The notes below the pieces were generated by a model. The model was not told where the DNA came from, did not search any database, and saw only the letters and a program-made list of their open reading frames with translations. 23,149 nt of DNA, taken from an uncultured Brachyspira sp. Lineage in GTDB: Bacteria > Spirochaetota > Brachyspiria > Brachyspirales > Brachyspiraceae. The position numbers were made by a program, and so were the translations under genes. This document shows, in pieces, positions 1-7,474 of the stretch (positions are counted from its first letter, which is position 1; each line of letters starts with the position of its first letter). Where the stretch lies: NCBI RefSeq assembly GCF_949287625.1, contig NZ_CASEGO010000097.1, forward strand, positions 1 through 23,149. The letters are read 5' to 3'.

Positions 1-110
1 AATTTACACAACAAGTAAAACATTTAATTAAACTATAATTAATATTATTTAATTTAGCATAAAATAACAAACTCATTAAATTATTTGTCAAGTACTTTTG
101 AAACAAGTCT
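1..110 (+). repeat. Dispersed AT-rich repeat, copy 1 (called R1 here)
   Basis: This stretch aligns over about 110 bases with the reverse complement of 10631-10741. The best-conserved parts are a TTTAGCATAAAA block and the terminal run TTATTTGTCAAGTACTTTTG followed by AAACAAGTCT. No coding frame is present. It abuts the inverted-end unit at 112-163. The true left boundary may lie outside the window. Confidence 0.75.
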
Positions 111-111
111 A

Positions 112-163
112 TTGACAAACTTAAAAATTTTCAGTATATACCTAAACAAATACAGTTTGTCAA
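112..163 (+). repeat. 52-base unit with inverted ends, copy A
   Basis: The unit begins with TTGACAAACT and ends with AGTTTGTCAA, an exact 10-base inverted repeat. Inside it carries AGTATATACCTAAACAAATAC. The same architecture and length recur at 7622-7673, and half copies occur at 366-394, 7326-7356 and about 22908-22937. It is followed by a GC-rich island and then half copy D in the same orientation. Confidence 0.75.
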
Positions 164-189
164 AATGAAGTTATATTTTGTTTTTAATA

Positions 190-350
190 TATGGGGCCCT
201 TACGAAGTACACAGAGTGACCACGCTGCTACGAAGTATCCCAGTTCTTTTATAACACCTGTCCGATTGCGACCGAAGGAAGTGCTGTTAAGTATGGTGTT
301 GGCAAAAACTTTGGCGAAGCCGCAGCAAAAAAGTTGATAATTCTGTATAA
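190..350. other. GC-rich intergenic island 1
   Basis: This patch is richer in GC than its AT-rich surroundings and carries repeated ACGAAGTA motifs. GCGACCGAAGGAAGTG at 268-283 is the reverse complement, with one mismatch, of CACTTCGTTCGGTCGC at 7522-7537 in island 2. The only long frame is an open reading frame on the minus strand without a start signal, which I do not regard as a gene. The island sits between two same-strand copies of the inverted-end unit. Confidence 0.5.
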
Positions 351-365
351 TGTGCACCAATTGAC

Positions 366-394
366 TTGACAAAATAAAATTGTTCCAGTATATA
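366..394 (+). repeat. 52-base unit, left half only (copy D)
   Basis: TTGACAAAA is followed 20 bases later by CAGTATATAC, the same offset as in copy A. The right arm has degenerated. This half copy lies in direct orientation to copy A on the other side of island 1. Confidence 0.55.
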
Positions 395-446
395 CATAAA
401 CAATTAATATTTTGATGAACTTATTTCAAAAATATCTTGTAAAAAC

Positions 447-1526
447 TTAAAACTCTTCTATCTTTTTTGTAAGGAAATATATAATATTATCTCTTGAAAC
501 TTTTATAGGTTCATTATTTTTTTCAAAGAAAATAAAATTACCATCTGCCGTCCCAGCAACACCAAAATCAGCATGCCTAGCTTCCCCAGGACCATTAACA
601 ACACAGCCCATAATAGCTATAGTAATATTTTTCTTTATATTCTGAACATGCTTTTCTATGAAACTAGCAACTTCTTCAACATTAACCTGACATCTTCCGC
701 AAGTAGGACATGATATTATTTCTATAGAGGGCTCTTTTCTAAGTCCCAAAAATTTAAGAAGCATTTTTCCAGCCATTACCTCTTCTACAGGATCTCCAGT
801 TATAGAATATCTTATAGTATCTCCTATACCCTGCATTATTAAAAATGATAAAGCACTTGTACTTTTTATAAGTGAGCTTCTTAATGTACCAGCCTCAGTT
901 ACTCCAAGATGTATTGGATAATTAAATTTTTCTCTAAATAACATATTTGCTTCTATTGTAGTTTTGATATCAGAGGATTTTAAAGATACTTTAATATTGG
1001 TAAAATTCAAATCTTCCATTAATTTTATATGTTCAGCAGCACTTTTTACCATATTTTCAGCTGTTACTTCCTTGTATATACTTCTGTCCAAACTTCCGCC
1101 ATTAACTCCTACACGTATAGTAAGGTTTCTATCCTTAGCCTCTTTTATAACCTCTTTTACTTTTTCTTTATTTTTTATATTACCGGGATTTAATCTTAAA
1201 GCATCAATACCGCTTTTCATACTCTCTAATGCCAAATTATGGTCAAAATGTATATCCGCTATTAATGGTACTTTAGTTTGTTTTTTTATTTCTTTTATTG
1301 CCTTTGCAGCATCCATATCCAGTACTGCAAGCCTTACTATATCAACACCTGCATTTTCAAGTGATTTTATTTGCTCTACTGTAGATTTTATATCTCTTGT
1401 ATCTGTATTGGTCATAGACTGAACACTTATAGGATTATCAGAACCTATTAGAACATTTCCTATTTTTACAGTCTTTACTTTTTTTCTTATATCGTTAATA
1501 TTTTGCATATCCATCATATTTATCAA
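447..1526 (-). CDS. ispG: 4-hydroxy-3-methylbut-2-enyl diphosphate synthase (flavodoxin/ferredoxin type)
   Basis: IspG (GcpE) makes HMBPP from MEcPP, the penultimate step of the MEP isoprenoid pathway, in the cytoplasm using a [4Fe-4S] cluster. The 359-residue product has the usual bacterial length. It has the N-terminal TIM-barrel signature (VQSMTNTDTRD, about 35-45). The C-terminal cluster motifs are CPTCGRC (Cys273, Cys276; Cys279 nearby) and MGCVVNGPGEA (Cys308 and Glu315), which supply the three cysteine ligands and the glutamate ligand of the family. The first codon here is TTG, 4-5 bases after AAGGA. ATG codons at 1517, 1514 and 1508 are alternatives, but the nearest lies 13 bases from AAGGA, so the exact start is uncertain. 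The gene stands alone, with no cotranscribed neighbour on its strand within 200 bases. Confidence 0.96.
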   Translation of the reverse strand: MINMMDMQNINDIRKKVKTVKIGNVLIGSDNPISVQSMTNTDTRDIKSTVEQIKSLENAGVDIVRLAVLDMDAAKAIKEIKKQTKVPLIADIHFDHNLALESMKSGIDALRLNPGNIKNKEKVKEVIKEAKDRNLTIRVGVNGGSLDRSIYKEVTAENMVKSAAEHIKLMEDLNFTNIKVSLKSSDIKTTIEANMLFREKFNYPIHLGVTEAGTLRSSLIKSTSALSFLIMQGIGDTIRYSITGDPVEEVMAGKMLLKFLGLRKEPSIEIISCPTCGRCQVNVEEVASFIEKHVQNIKKNITIAIMGCVVNGPGEARHADFGVAGTADGNFIFFEKNNEPIKVSRDNIIYFLTKKIEEF

Positions 1527-1621
1527 AATTTCCTTAGATTAATTAATAATATATAATACTATCATTTTAAAATATTTTTGCAATGGCGATATAAAGTTGA
1601 AAATTATTAAGTTTTTACTAT

Positions 1622-1662
1622 AAAAAATAAAATGGGACTATTATCCCACCAATAGCCCCATT
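1622..1662 (-). terminator. Rho-independent terminator of the 51-residue ORF
   Basis: The arms 1631-1642 and 1651-1662 form a 12-base stem containing one G-U pair on the minus strand (AATGGGGCTATT with AATAGTCCCATT), around an 8-base loop. A T-rich tract, TTATTTTTTA, follows on the minus strand. It lies about 80 bases after the stop codon at 1744. Confidence 0.8.
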
Positions 1663-1743
1663 ACTTTTTAATGAACAATAACTACTTTTTCATTAAAGTA
1701 AAAAAAATAAGAACCGATAATTACATGCGATAAGGGGATAATA

Positions 1744-1899
1744 TTATCCTTGTACGTTTAAAGCACCGCCTGTAATTTTCGGCTCTACTTCTACTGTTGC
1801 TGTATTGTCAGAAAAATTATTTCTAACAGTGATATTTACCCCGCCTATTGACGTAACATAAGTATTAGTTGTGTCAGTCGTTGTGATAGCTGTAACCAT
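1744..1899 (-). CDS. Small hypothetical protein, 51 residues
   Basis: I do not recognise this product. It begins MVTAITTTDTTNTYVTSIGG, continues with alternating beta-like segments (VNITVRNNF, TATVEVEPKITGG) and ends ALNVQG. It is rich in Thr, Val and Asn and has no Lys-rich tail, signal peptide or membrane segment. Several signals support a real gene. AAGGAG lies 8 bases before the ATG, a TATAAT box lies about 44 bases upstream, and a clear terminator follows the stop. A 14-base palindrome (GGATAATATTATCC, 1736-1749) covers the stop codon. It is monocistronic. A cytoplasmic or non-classically exported beta-structured peptide is possible, but no function can be assigned. Confidence 0.72.
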   Translation of the reverse strand: MVTAITTTDTTNTYVTSIGGVNITVRNNFSDNTATVEVEPKITGGALNVQG

Positions 1900-1942
1900 A
1901 TTTGTAAACTCCTTTTTAAATATAGCTTTGTTCTTAATGTAG

Positions 1943-1948
1943 ATTATA
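1943..1948 (-). promoter_or_regulatory. -10 box for the 51-residue ORF
   Basis: A perfect TATAAT reads on the minus strand 44 bases upstream of the ATG at 1899. No good -35 hexamer is seen at 16-18 bases. AAGGAG lies between this box and the ATG. Confidence 0.45.
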
Positions 1949-2021
1949 CTATATTATCAAAAATAAATAAACATATATTTACATTTTTTATTCAAATTAT
2001 TTTTATATGAATAATACAAAA

Positions 2022-2062
2022 TACATAAAAAAGCTCTGATACCAGTACGATATCAGAGCTTT
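2022..2062 (-). terminator. Rho-independent terminator after the 290-residue gene
   Basis: Perfect 12-base arms AAAGCTCTGATA (2030-2041) and TATCAGAGCTTT (2051-2062) enclose a 9-base loop. On the minus strand the stem runs into a T tract. It lies about 22 bases after the stop codon at 2085. Confidence 0.9.
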
Positions 2063-2084
2063 AATAATCAATTAAAAATCAAAA

Positions 2085-2957
2085 CTACTCTAAAGTTACA
2101 ACATAATTCCATTTAGGAAGCGGATATCTGCCAGTTTTTCCAACAGACATTCCATTAGCATCAGTGATTTCAGCTTCAGCATATAGTAAATATCTGCCTC
2201 TAGGAAGATAACGGTTTCCAGATGACATTCTTCCAGCAAAATAGAACTGTGTCTGAGCCTGACCGTCAAGTACATATATTTTAGGCAAATAGAATACTAA
2301 ATCTCTGCTTAATATATTATAGTTGTTATCTATTTTTCTAGCATACACTCTTATTTTAGCATATCTTGCTTCTGGAGGTGTTTTTACAGCCAAAGTTATC
2401 AAAAGAGGATTGCTTCTGCTTGCTACAAATCTGTCATTATAGTTTATTATAAATGAGCTTATTCTAACATCATTATTAGTATATGATTGCTGCATACTCA
2501 TCATATTGTTATTATTAGGTCTGAGTGTATTAGAAGTAGTTACCAATACTGTGTTTTCTGTATTATAAGTATAAGCGGAACTTCCTCTATTATTATTTGG
2601 TTTTGAAGAAGGAGGTATATCTGGTATATTATTGGTGTTTACTTCATACAAACCATTTCCAGAAAGATTTATAGAAGAATCTTTATTTGTCTGAACATTA
2701 TTAGTATTATCAGGTGTTATTGTATTATTAGTTGCTAAAAAGTCTTTTTCTTCAGGTGTTATATCTTCACCGAATATATCATCTGTAGTAATTGTATCTT
2801 CAGGCATATCGTTTGTTTCATTTTGCGTGAAATCAAATATAGGTATGTTTTTACTGCTCAAAATACTTTTGACAATAAAAAATCCTGCAACTAGAACTAC
2901 AAGAACTATTACTATAATGATAATTGGTTTTAATTTTGCTTTCATTTCGTTAGACAT
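2085..2957 (-). CDS. Membrane-anchored hypothetical protein with a C-terminal beta domain
   Basis: I do not recognise the family. The 290-residue product starts with a short cytoplasmic segment (MSNEMKAKLK) and one hydrophobic helix at about 11-33 with no lipobox, so it looks like a bitopic inner-membrane protein. A low-complexity Asn/Thr-rich linker, acidic at first, covers about 40-160. The last 125 residues alternate hydrophobic and polar residues (VRISSFIINY, LLITLAVKTPP, AKIRVYARKI, RYLLYAEAEITD) like an Ig-type beta sandwich exposed outside the inner membrane. GGATGGA lies about 6 bases before the ATG. It is monocistronic, with a strong terminator downstream. Inference: a periplasmic scaffold or envelope protein. 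Confidence 0.8.
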   Translation of the reverse strand: MSNEMKAKLKPIIIIVIVLVVLVAGFFIVKSILSSKNIPIFDFTQNETNDMPEDTITTDDIFGEDITPEEKDFLATNNTITPDNTNNVQTNKDSSINLSGNGLYEVNTNNIPDIPPSSKPNNNRGSSAYTYNTENTVLVTTSNTLRPNNNNMMSMQQSYTNNDVRISSFIINYNDRFVASRSNPLLITLAVKTPPEARYAKIRVYARKIDNNYNILSRDLVFYLPKIYVLDGQAQTQFYFAGRMSSGNRYLPRGRYLLYAEAEITDANGMSVGKTGRYPLPKWNYVVTLE

Positions 2958-3056
2958 AAAATTCCATCCATGATTTTATTTATATATTAATTTTTCGGTA
3001 AAATTAGAAATTGTTTAATAAAAAAAAGAATTTATTATATTAATTGATAAACAAAA

Positions 3057-3986
3057 TTAATCCCACAAGAAACTTTTTAATTCTTTGGATAAATTAAGAC
3101 CTGCGAGTTTTTTAATAGCTTTTATCTGAATCTGTCTTACTCTCTCACGGGTGATATTTAATTCTTTACCTGTATCTTCAAGAGTTTTTGCTTCTTTTCC
3201 ATACAAACCAAACCTTGAAATAATAACTGTTCTCTCTTTTTCATCTAAACATTTCAAAGCTTCAGTTAATGTATCTCTAAGACTATCCATAAATGCCTTT
3301 TGATGAGGAGAAGGGAAGTTTTTATCTTCTATTATAGAAGTCATATCATTATTATCAGAGTTTTTAAAAAATGAATCAACACTTGCTGTATCCTGAGTAA
3401 ATATCATTATATAGGAAAGAGTTTTTCTGTCTATTTTCATTTCTTTGGCTATTTCATCAGTAGTAGGTTCGCGTCCTAGCTGCTGGGTTAAAACCTTTGA
3501 AGTTTGTATGCTTTTCTTTATTAATCTTGCTATATGCATAGGAAAGCGTATAATATGTCTTTTGCTTGATATTTCTTTTACTATGCTCTGCTTTATCCAC
3601 CAAACTCCGTAAGTAGAAAATTTAAATCCCTTTTTATATTCGAATCTTTTTACAGCTTCTATAAGACCAATATTACCTTCATCTATAATATCTATAAAAG
3701 GCACACCGCTGTTGTAGTATCTTTTGGCTATGCTTATTACCAATCTCAAATTTGATTTTACAAGTTTATGCTGTATAGAATCAATTTCTTTTTCTAAAGC
3801 TTCAAGTTCTTTTTTAGATTCCTCATCTTCTTTTTCTAAAAGCAAAGCCTTTTTATCTCGGCAAACTTCAAGACGCTGCCATAAATCTAATTCTTCTTCT
3901 TTAGTGAGTCTTCTTATTTCACCTATTTGCTTTAAATATACGCTAACAGGTCCATTATACTCTTGATTAACATCTCTTTTTAGCAA
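3057..3986 (-). CDS. RNA polymerase sigma factor, sigma-70 family (RpoD/RpoS type, probably group 2)
   Basis: The protein directs RNA polymerase to promoters. Its 309 residues contain region 1.2 (about 11-45), region 2 with the core-binding DIIDEGNIGLIEAV (99-112) and the promoter-melting STYGVWWIKQ (124-133), region 3 (about 150-205), and region 4 with the helix-turn-helix KTLEDTGKELNITRERVRQI (267-286). Region 1.1 is absent, and a charged coiled-coil-like insert lies at about 50-72. In region 2.4 the Gln equivalent to E. coli Gln437 is kept, but the Thr440 equivalent is Val. The length and missing region 1.1 favour an alternative (group 2, RpoS-like) factor over the primary one. This is inference. 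The start is TTG, preceded by AGGGAAAG at good spacing. It has its own promoter with an overlapping inverted repeat. Confidence 0.92.
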   Translation of the reverse strand: MLKRDVNQEYNGPVSVYLKQIGEIRRLTKEEELDLWQRLEVCRDKKALLLEKEDEESKKELEALEKEIDSIQHKLVKSNLRLVISIAKRYYNSGVPFIDIIDEGNIGLIEAVKRFEYKKGFKFSTYGVWWIKQSIVKEISSKRHIIRFPMHIARLIKKSIQTSKVLTQQLGREPTTDEIAKEMKIDRKTLSYIMIFTQDTASVDSFFKNSDNNDMTSIIEDKNFPSPHQKAFMDSLRDTLTEALKCLDEKERTVIISRFGLYGKEAKTLEDTGKELNITRERVRQIQIKAIKKLAGLNLSKELKSFLWD

Positions 3987-4027
3987 TTACTTTCCCTAAA
4001 ATACAAACATTTTATAACAATAAAAAC

Positions 4028-4058
4028 GAAAATCTTTATATAAGAATATAAGATTTTC
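4028..4058. promoter_or_regulatory. Inverted repeat over the sigma-factor promoter (candidate operator)
   Basis: Perfect 9-base arms GAAAATCTT (4028-4036) and AAGATTTTC (4050-4058) are separated by 13 bases. The dyad encloses the proposed -10 hexamer and part of the -35/-10 spacer, as a repressor operator would. A leader stem-loop is an alternative reading. Confidence 0.45.
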
Positions 4059-4070
4059 ACAAATTGTCAA
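4043..4070 (-). promoter_or_regulatory. Promoter of the sigma-factor gene
   Basis: On the minus strand, TTGACA (4070-4065) is followed after 16 bases by TATTCT (4048-4043), about 57 bases upstream of the TTG start at 3986. The -35 matches consensus exactly. It lies in the 107-base gap after the HD-domain gene, so the sigma gene probably has its own transcript. Confidence 0.55.
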
Positions 4071-4093
4071 GCAGTATAATTAATTTTTAATAA

Positions 4094-5533
4094 TTATAAA
4101 GGACAATCATATATAGAAGCATTCCTAACATTTTCAAGATATTTTATAAATATATGAAAAATTATAGGATCTATTTTTATATTATTTTCTAAAAAGTTAT
4201 CATACATAAAAGAAATAACAGAATTTGCTATATTTCCTATCTCTTTATTTTTAGAAAATTTGATATACAAACTATCATAAGAATCAACTATTTCTAATAC
4301 CTTAGCTGGAAAATACGACAAAGCTAGTAAACTATTAATATCACTAGGATCATAAGTCAATATATGCTCTATATTATTGTATTGTTTATTTGCAAACTGC
4401 TTATTATACATATTCATAAATATCCCATATCCGAATCCATAATATTCATGATGAAGCCCTACTGTAGTGTATGTATATTCATTTTGTGCCATGCAGTATT
4501 TCAAAAGATTAAATCCAAGTATAGAATGATTATCGCCTTCATTATTCTCAATAATAGGAATATTAGGTAAAATATCAACAAGGGCTATATCATGCCAAAA
4601 TGCTGCTCTTGCATAATATTTTATTTCATTTTGCTCTATTTTTCTAAATCCTACTCTTGATATATCTTCTATTCTATCAGCCTTAGTAAGCAGATTAAAT
4701 TTTCTTCCTATGTCATTAAAAAAAGAATAATATTTTTTTCTATAATCAACCCTTAGTTTTGAAGCTATACCCCTTGATATCTCTTCATTGTAATAATGCA
4801 GAAACTCAACCATCATAATAAAAACTCTGTTGCTGTGCGATATAACATTATCATCACTAAAAGAAGATAAATTACTAAATATATTGGGAGATTCATATTC
4901 TTTTTCAAGAATATTAACTATAGTACTTATAATATCTGCAAATATAAGATCATCTTTCTTAACATTCTGATAATCTTTTAAGCTTGATATACTATTTTGT
5001 TTTATATAGTTCAAATGATATATAAGATTTAAACGCTCTATAATACCTATATCTGTTAAAATATTTCCTATTAATTTAGCAAGCTCTGCATCTAATTTAC
5101 TTTGAGAGATAAACATTTTTAATTTGTTAAATGAGTTTTTTAAATATTCTATTCTTTTTACATGCCTTATAGATATTAATTCATTAAAATGAGAATTATA
5201 ATATTCTTTATCTGTTTCAAATATACAATTTTTATATAGTTTATAAAATATATTAATATCATGTATATCAGCATGTTGTTTATTTATATCTATACTCTCT
5301 TGTGTTCCGATAATATGACTGAATTGTTTGTTTATATAAATCGTGCATTTATTAATATAATTGTTATTTTCTAAAGATTGGAAGACTTCTTCTGCTTTAT
5401 CATACGGAATGAAACTTAATATACCATCTTCATTAATAATGATAATATCAAATTTATTTTCAGATATACTATTAAAGCAGGTCTTTATATGAGATAATGT
5501 TACAGACATATATTTTTTTAAATCTATTATCAT
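4094..5533 (-). CDS. HD-GYP-like domain protein, possible cyclic-di-GMP phosphodiesterase
   Basis: The protein has 479 residues with no signal peptide or membrane helix. The C-terminal half resembles an HD-GYP domain. It has His233 in SHSNRV, His314-Asp315 in AFWHDI, His336 in DNHSILG, His361-His362-Glu363 in GLHHEYYGFGYG, and Asp417 in EIVDSYDSL, in the family order for metal binding. The classic HHExxDGxGYP signature is altered (YYGFGYG, with no Asp and with Gly for Pro). Substrate specificity or activity may therefore differ. The N-terminal half (about 1-225) is unrecognised and could be a sensor or partner domain. ATG at 5533 has only a weak GGAT upstream; Met9 is an alternative. Known HD-GYP enzymes hydrolyse c-di-GMP. 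Activity here is inference. Confidence 0.72.
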   Translation of the reverse strand: MIIDLKKYMSVTLSHIKTCFNSISENKFDIIIINEDGILSFIPYDKAEEVFQSLENNNYINKCTIYINKQFSHIIGTQESIDINKQHADIHDINIFYKLYKNCIFETDKEYYNSHFNELISIRHVKRIEYLKNSFNKLKMFISQSKLDAELAKLIGNILTDIGIIERLNLIYHLNYIKQNSISSLKDYQNVKKDDLIFADIISTIVNILEKEYESPNIFSNLSSFSDDNVISHSNRVFIMMVEFLHYYNEEISRGIASKLRVDYRKKYYSFFNDIGRKFNLLTKADRIEDISRVGFRKIEQNEIKYYARAAFWHDIALVDILPNIPIIENNEGDNHSILGFNLLKYCMAQNEYTYTTVGLHHEYYGFGYGIFMNMYNKQFANKQYNNIEHILTYDPSDINSLLALSYFPAKVLEIVDSYDSLYIKFSKNKEIGNIANSVISFMYDNFLENNIKIDPIIFHIFIKYLENVRNASIYDCPL

Positions 5534-5702
5534 AATAATTATCCAAAAAAGGAATTAACTATTTATATATTTTATATTATTTTTTATTAATTACTAGATT
5601 ATTTTAATTTTTTAATTATTATTTTTATTGATATTTATAAGAAATTTTGTTATATTATATATGTAATCATCATAATGTATAAAAAAATTACAATATATAG
5701 TA

Positions 5703-6061
5703 ATGATTAAAAGATTTATCATAATAATATTATTATTTGTATTCTTATGTAAAATTTTCTATAGTAATATATTACTTGATAAACTTTATTAAAGATTATT
5801 TTAATTACAATGATATATATTAGCTATATGAAGTTGTTTTTGATGATGGTATTATAATATATTTTGATTCAAGCAGTATATGGAATGAAAAGACGTAAAT
5901 TATTCACTAATACCTGTAAATTTTATAGATAAAAAAGTGATTATTACAGTAAAAAAATAAATCTGAATTCTGCCGTTATAAAAATAACTAAAGAGTTGAA
6001 TATCATTAGTTTAGATAATTATAGATTTTGCAGTAATGCTAATTTAATAGAAAATATATGA
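5703..6061 (+). pseudogene. Decayed PepSY-like secreted protein gene, paralogue of the next gene
   Basis: An ATG at 5703 opens a signal-peptide-like stretch (MIKRFIIIILLFVFLCKIFY) and then meets a stop. Reading across frames recovers a body resembling the product of 6094-6519. YNDIY, stop, LYEVVFDDGIIIYFDSSS matches that protein around YEIALDNGVEIEF. After a frame change, NYSLIPVNFIDKKVIITVKK matches the NYTALPLNILPQS region. After another frame change, INLNSAVIKITKELNI continues to the TGA at 6059-6061. At least two frameshifts and several in-frame stops show that it is inactive. It lies directly upstream of its intact relative, as expected of a tandem duplication in which one copy decayed. 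Confidence 0.75.
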
Positions 6062-6093
6062 TATTAATTAAAAAAATAAAAACAAGAGGAAAC

Positions 6094-6519
6094 ATGAATA
6101 AAAAAATAATATTATTATTTTTAACAGCATCTATTTTTGCCTATGCTGATGGAATGTATATCGCACCGAATCAGCTGCCGAGTAATATACTTCAATTTAT
6201 AAAAACATATTTTCAAAATACTGCCATTATTTATGCTGAAATGGACAGAAAAACTTATGAAATAGCCTTAGATAACGGTGTAGAAATAGAGTTCTTTAGA
6301 AATGGGGATTTAAAGGAAATAGAAGGAAATTATACTGCATTGCCTTTAAATATACTCCCGCAGTCTGTAGCAAATACAGTAGTTAAAACTTATCCGAATA
6401 ATGTAATAACTAAGATTAAAAAGAAATGGAACATATATGAAGTAAAACTTAATAATATGATGGAGCTTTATATAGATGCAAATAATGGACAGCTTCTAGG
6501 GCAGAAATTTGATGATTGA
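6094..6519 (+). CDS. Secreted PepSY-like protein (DUF2874-type)
   Basis: The product has 141 residues from the ATG at 6094, with a Sec signal peptide (MNKKIILLFLTASIFAYA, cleavage before DG). The mature part follows the PepSY-like pattern of a repeated strand pair. YEIALDNGVEIEFFRNGDLKEI and, later, YEVKLNNMMELYIDANNGQ flank the helix segment LPLNILPQSVANTVVKTYP. Such proteins are periplasmic or exported, and their role is poorly known. The start at 6094 is preferred over an upstream ATG at 6058 because it follows AGAGGAAAC and begins the signal peptide. The barrel gene starts 27 bases downstream, so the two are probably cotranscribed. Confidence 0.8.
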   Translation: MNKKIILLFLTASIFAYADGMYIAPNQLPSNILQFIKTYFQNTAIIYAEMDRKTYEIALDNGVEIEFFRNGDLKEIEGNYTALPLNILPQSVANTVVKTYPNNVITKIKKKWNIYEVKLNNMMELYIDANNGQLLGQKFDD

Positions 6520-6546
6520 TAAAGAATATATAAAGTTGGAGAAAAC

Positions 6547-7221
6547 ATGATAAAAAAACATTATATTATTGTATCTGTATTACTTATAGTATTAACTATT
6601 CCAAATAATATTTATCCAGTAATAAGACATGGTCTTGATTTTAATATTAATGCCCCTATAGGAATTGGTATAATGATACCGCATGGAAATATTCCTAAAT
6701 ATGAGCCTGCAGGTCATGAGGCGAATTTTCAGGGCGGTGTTGGTATAGGACTTGGATATTATTTGGGAATAACTGATTTAGTAAGTATGAGTTTTTTAGG
6801 AACTTTTGGATATTCATATAATAAAACAAGTATTCATAAAAATAATATAAATATTAATTATATTTATGAAGCTCATTCTCTTAGTTTTGGAGGTATGCCT
6901 AAAGTTCATATAGGAGATTTTTCTCTAGGCTTGGACATAGGAATAAGACTATCTTTAGGTCCAGGTATTACAATACAATATAAAGGAAAAGATTATCCTT
7001 CAAATGGTAAAAGCACTCCTAGAACTTATTTAAAGTTTATAGCAGATTATAATATATTTTTCAGAGAGGATATGGCTATAGCTATAGGACTATATATAGG
7101 CTATGATTGGGGCTTCAATCTTAACAATATTGATTTGCCTGAAATCACAAAAGGCGAATCGTACGGCAATTTAGATTTAGGATTACAAATAGCATATAGA
7201 TATGCTTCTTTCTTTAGGTAA
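6547..7221 (+). CDS. Putative outer-membrane beta-barrel protein
   Basis: The 224-residue protein has an N-terminal signal sequence (MIKKHYIIVSVLLIVLTIPNNIYP). It then shows many short Gly- and aromatic-rich strands with alternating hydrophobicity (VGIGLGYYLG, VSMSFLGTFGYSY, FSLGLDIGIRLSLG, AIAIGLYIGYDWGF, LDLGLQIAYRYASFF). It ends on aromatic residues, close to the usual barrel C-terminus. The length fits an 8- to 10-strand barrel. GGAG lies 5 bases before the ATG. It is probably cotranscribed with the secreted PepSY-like gene upstream. No specific family is recognised. An outer-membrane or surface location is inference. Confidence 0.75.
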   Translation: MIKKHYIIVSVLLIVLTIPNNIYPVIRHGLDFNINAPIGIGIMIPHGNIPKYEPAGHEANFQGGVGIGLGYYLGITDLVSMSFLGTFGYSYNKTSIHKNNININYIYEAHSLSFGGMPKVHIGDFSLGLDIGIRLSLGPGITIQYKGKDYPSNGKSTPRTYLKFIADYNIFFREDMAIAIGLYIGYDWGFNLNNIDLPEITKGESYGNLDLGLQIAYRYASFFR

Positions 7222-7325
7222 AAAAGAATAAATAATTTTGAAATAATTGTTTTAATAAATTTCACAAATAAGATGTTTAACTATGTATTAAACTCATTAT
7301 AAAAGTATGTCTAGTTAATAATTAT

Positions 7326-7356
7326 AGTATATACCTAAACAAATACAGTTTGTCAA
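7326..7356 (+). repeat. 52-base unit, right half only (copy B)
   Basis: AGTATATACCTAAACAAATA leads into AGTTTGTCAA (7347-7356), as in copy A. The expected left arm near 7305 is not present. It precedes GC-rich island 2 in the same orientation as copy C beyond the island. Confidence 0.65.
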
Positions 7357-7474
7357 ACTTTAGTTATTTATGAATGTAATTAACATTTATTCATAATATA
7401 ATATATTTTTATTAATCAATAAAATATGTTTTATATGTATAGTAAATTACTTGTTTTGTATAATAAAAGGTAAT

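Noticed and set aside
184..372. 62-residue ORF on the minus strand inside GC-rich island 1
   Set aside because: No ribosome site and no recognisable domain. It lies fully inside a repeat-flanked island, and its length is easily explained by the locally higher GC content.
964..1422. Plus-strand ORF opposite ispG (152 residues)
   Set aside because: Antisense shadow of a strongly conserved gene, with Ser/Ile-rich composition typical of a mirrored frame and no start signals.
1736..1749. 14-base palindrome GGATAATATTATCC as an operator
   Set aside because: It lies over the stop codon of the 51-residue ORF, far from any promoter I can identify, and is AT-rich. It is noted in the gene entry only.
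6058..6093. Upstream ATG extending the PepSY-like protein by 12 residues
   Set aside because: The extension precedes a perfect signal peptide and lacks a ribosome site, while the ATG at 6094 follows AGAGGAAAC.
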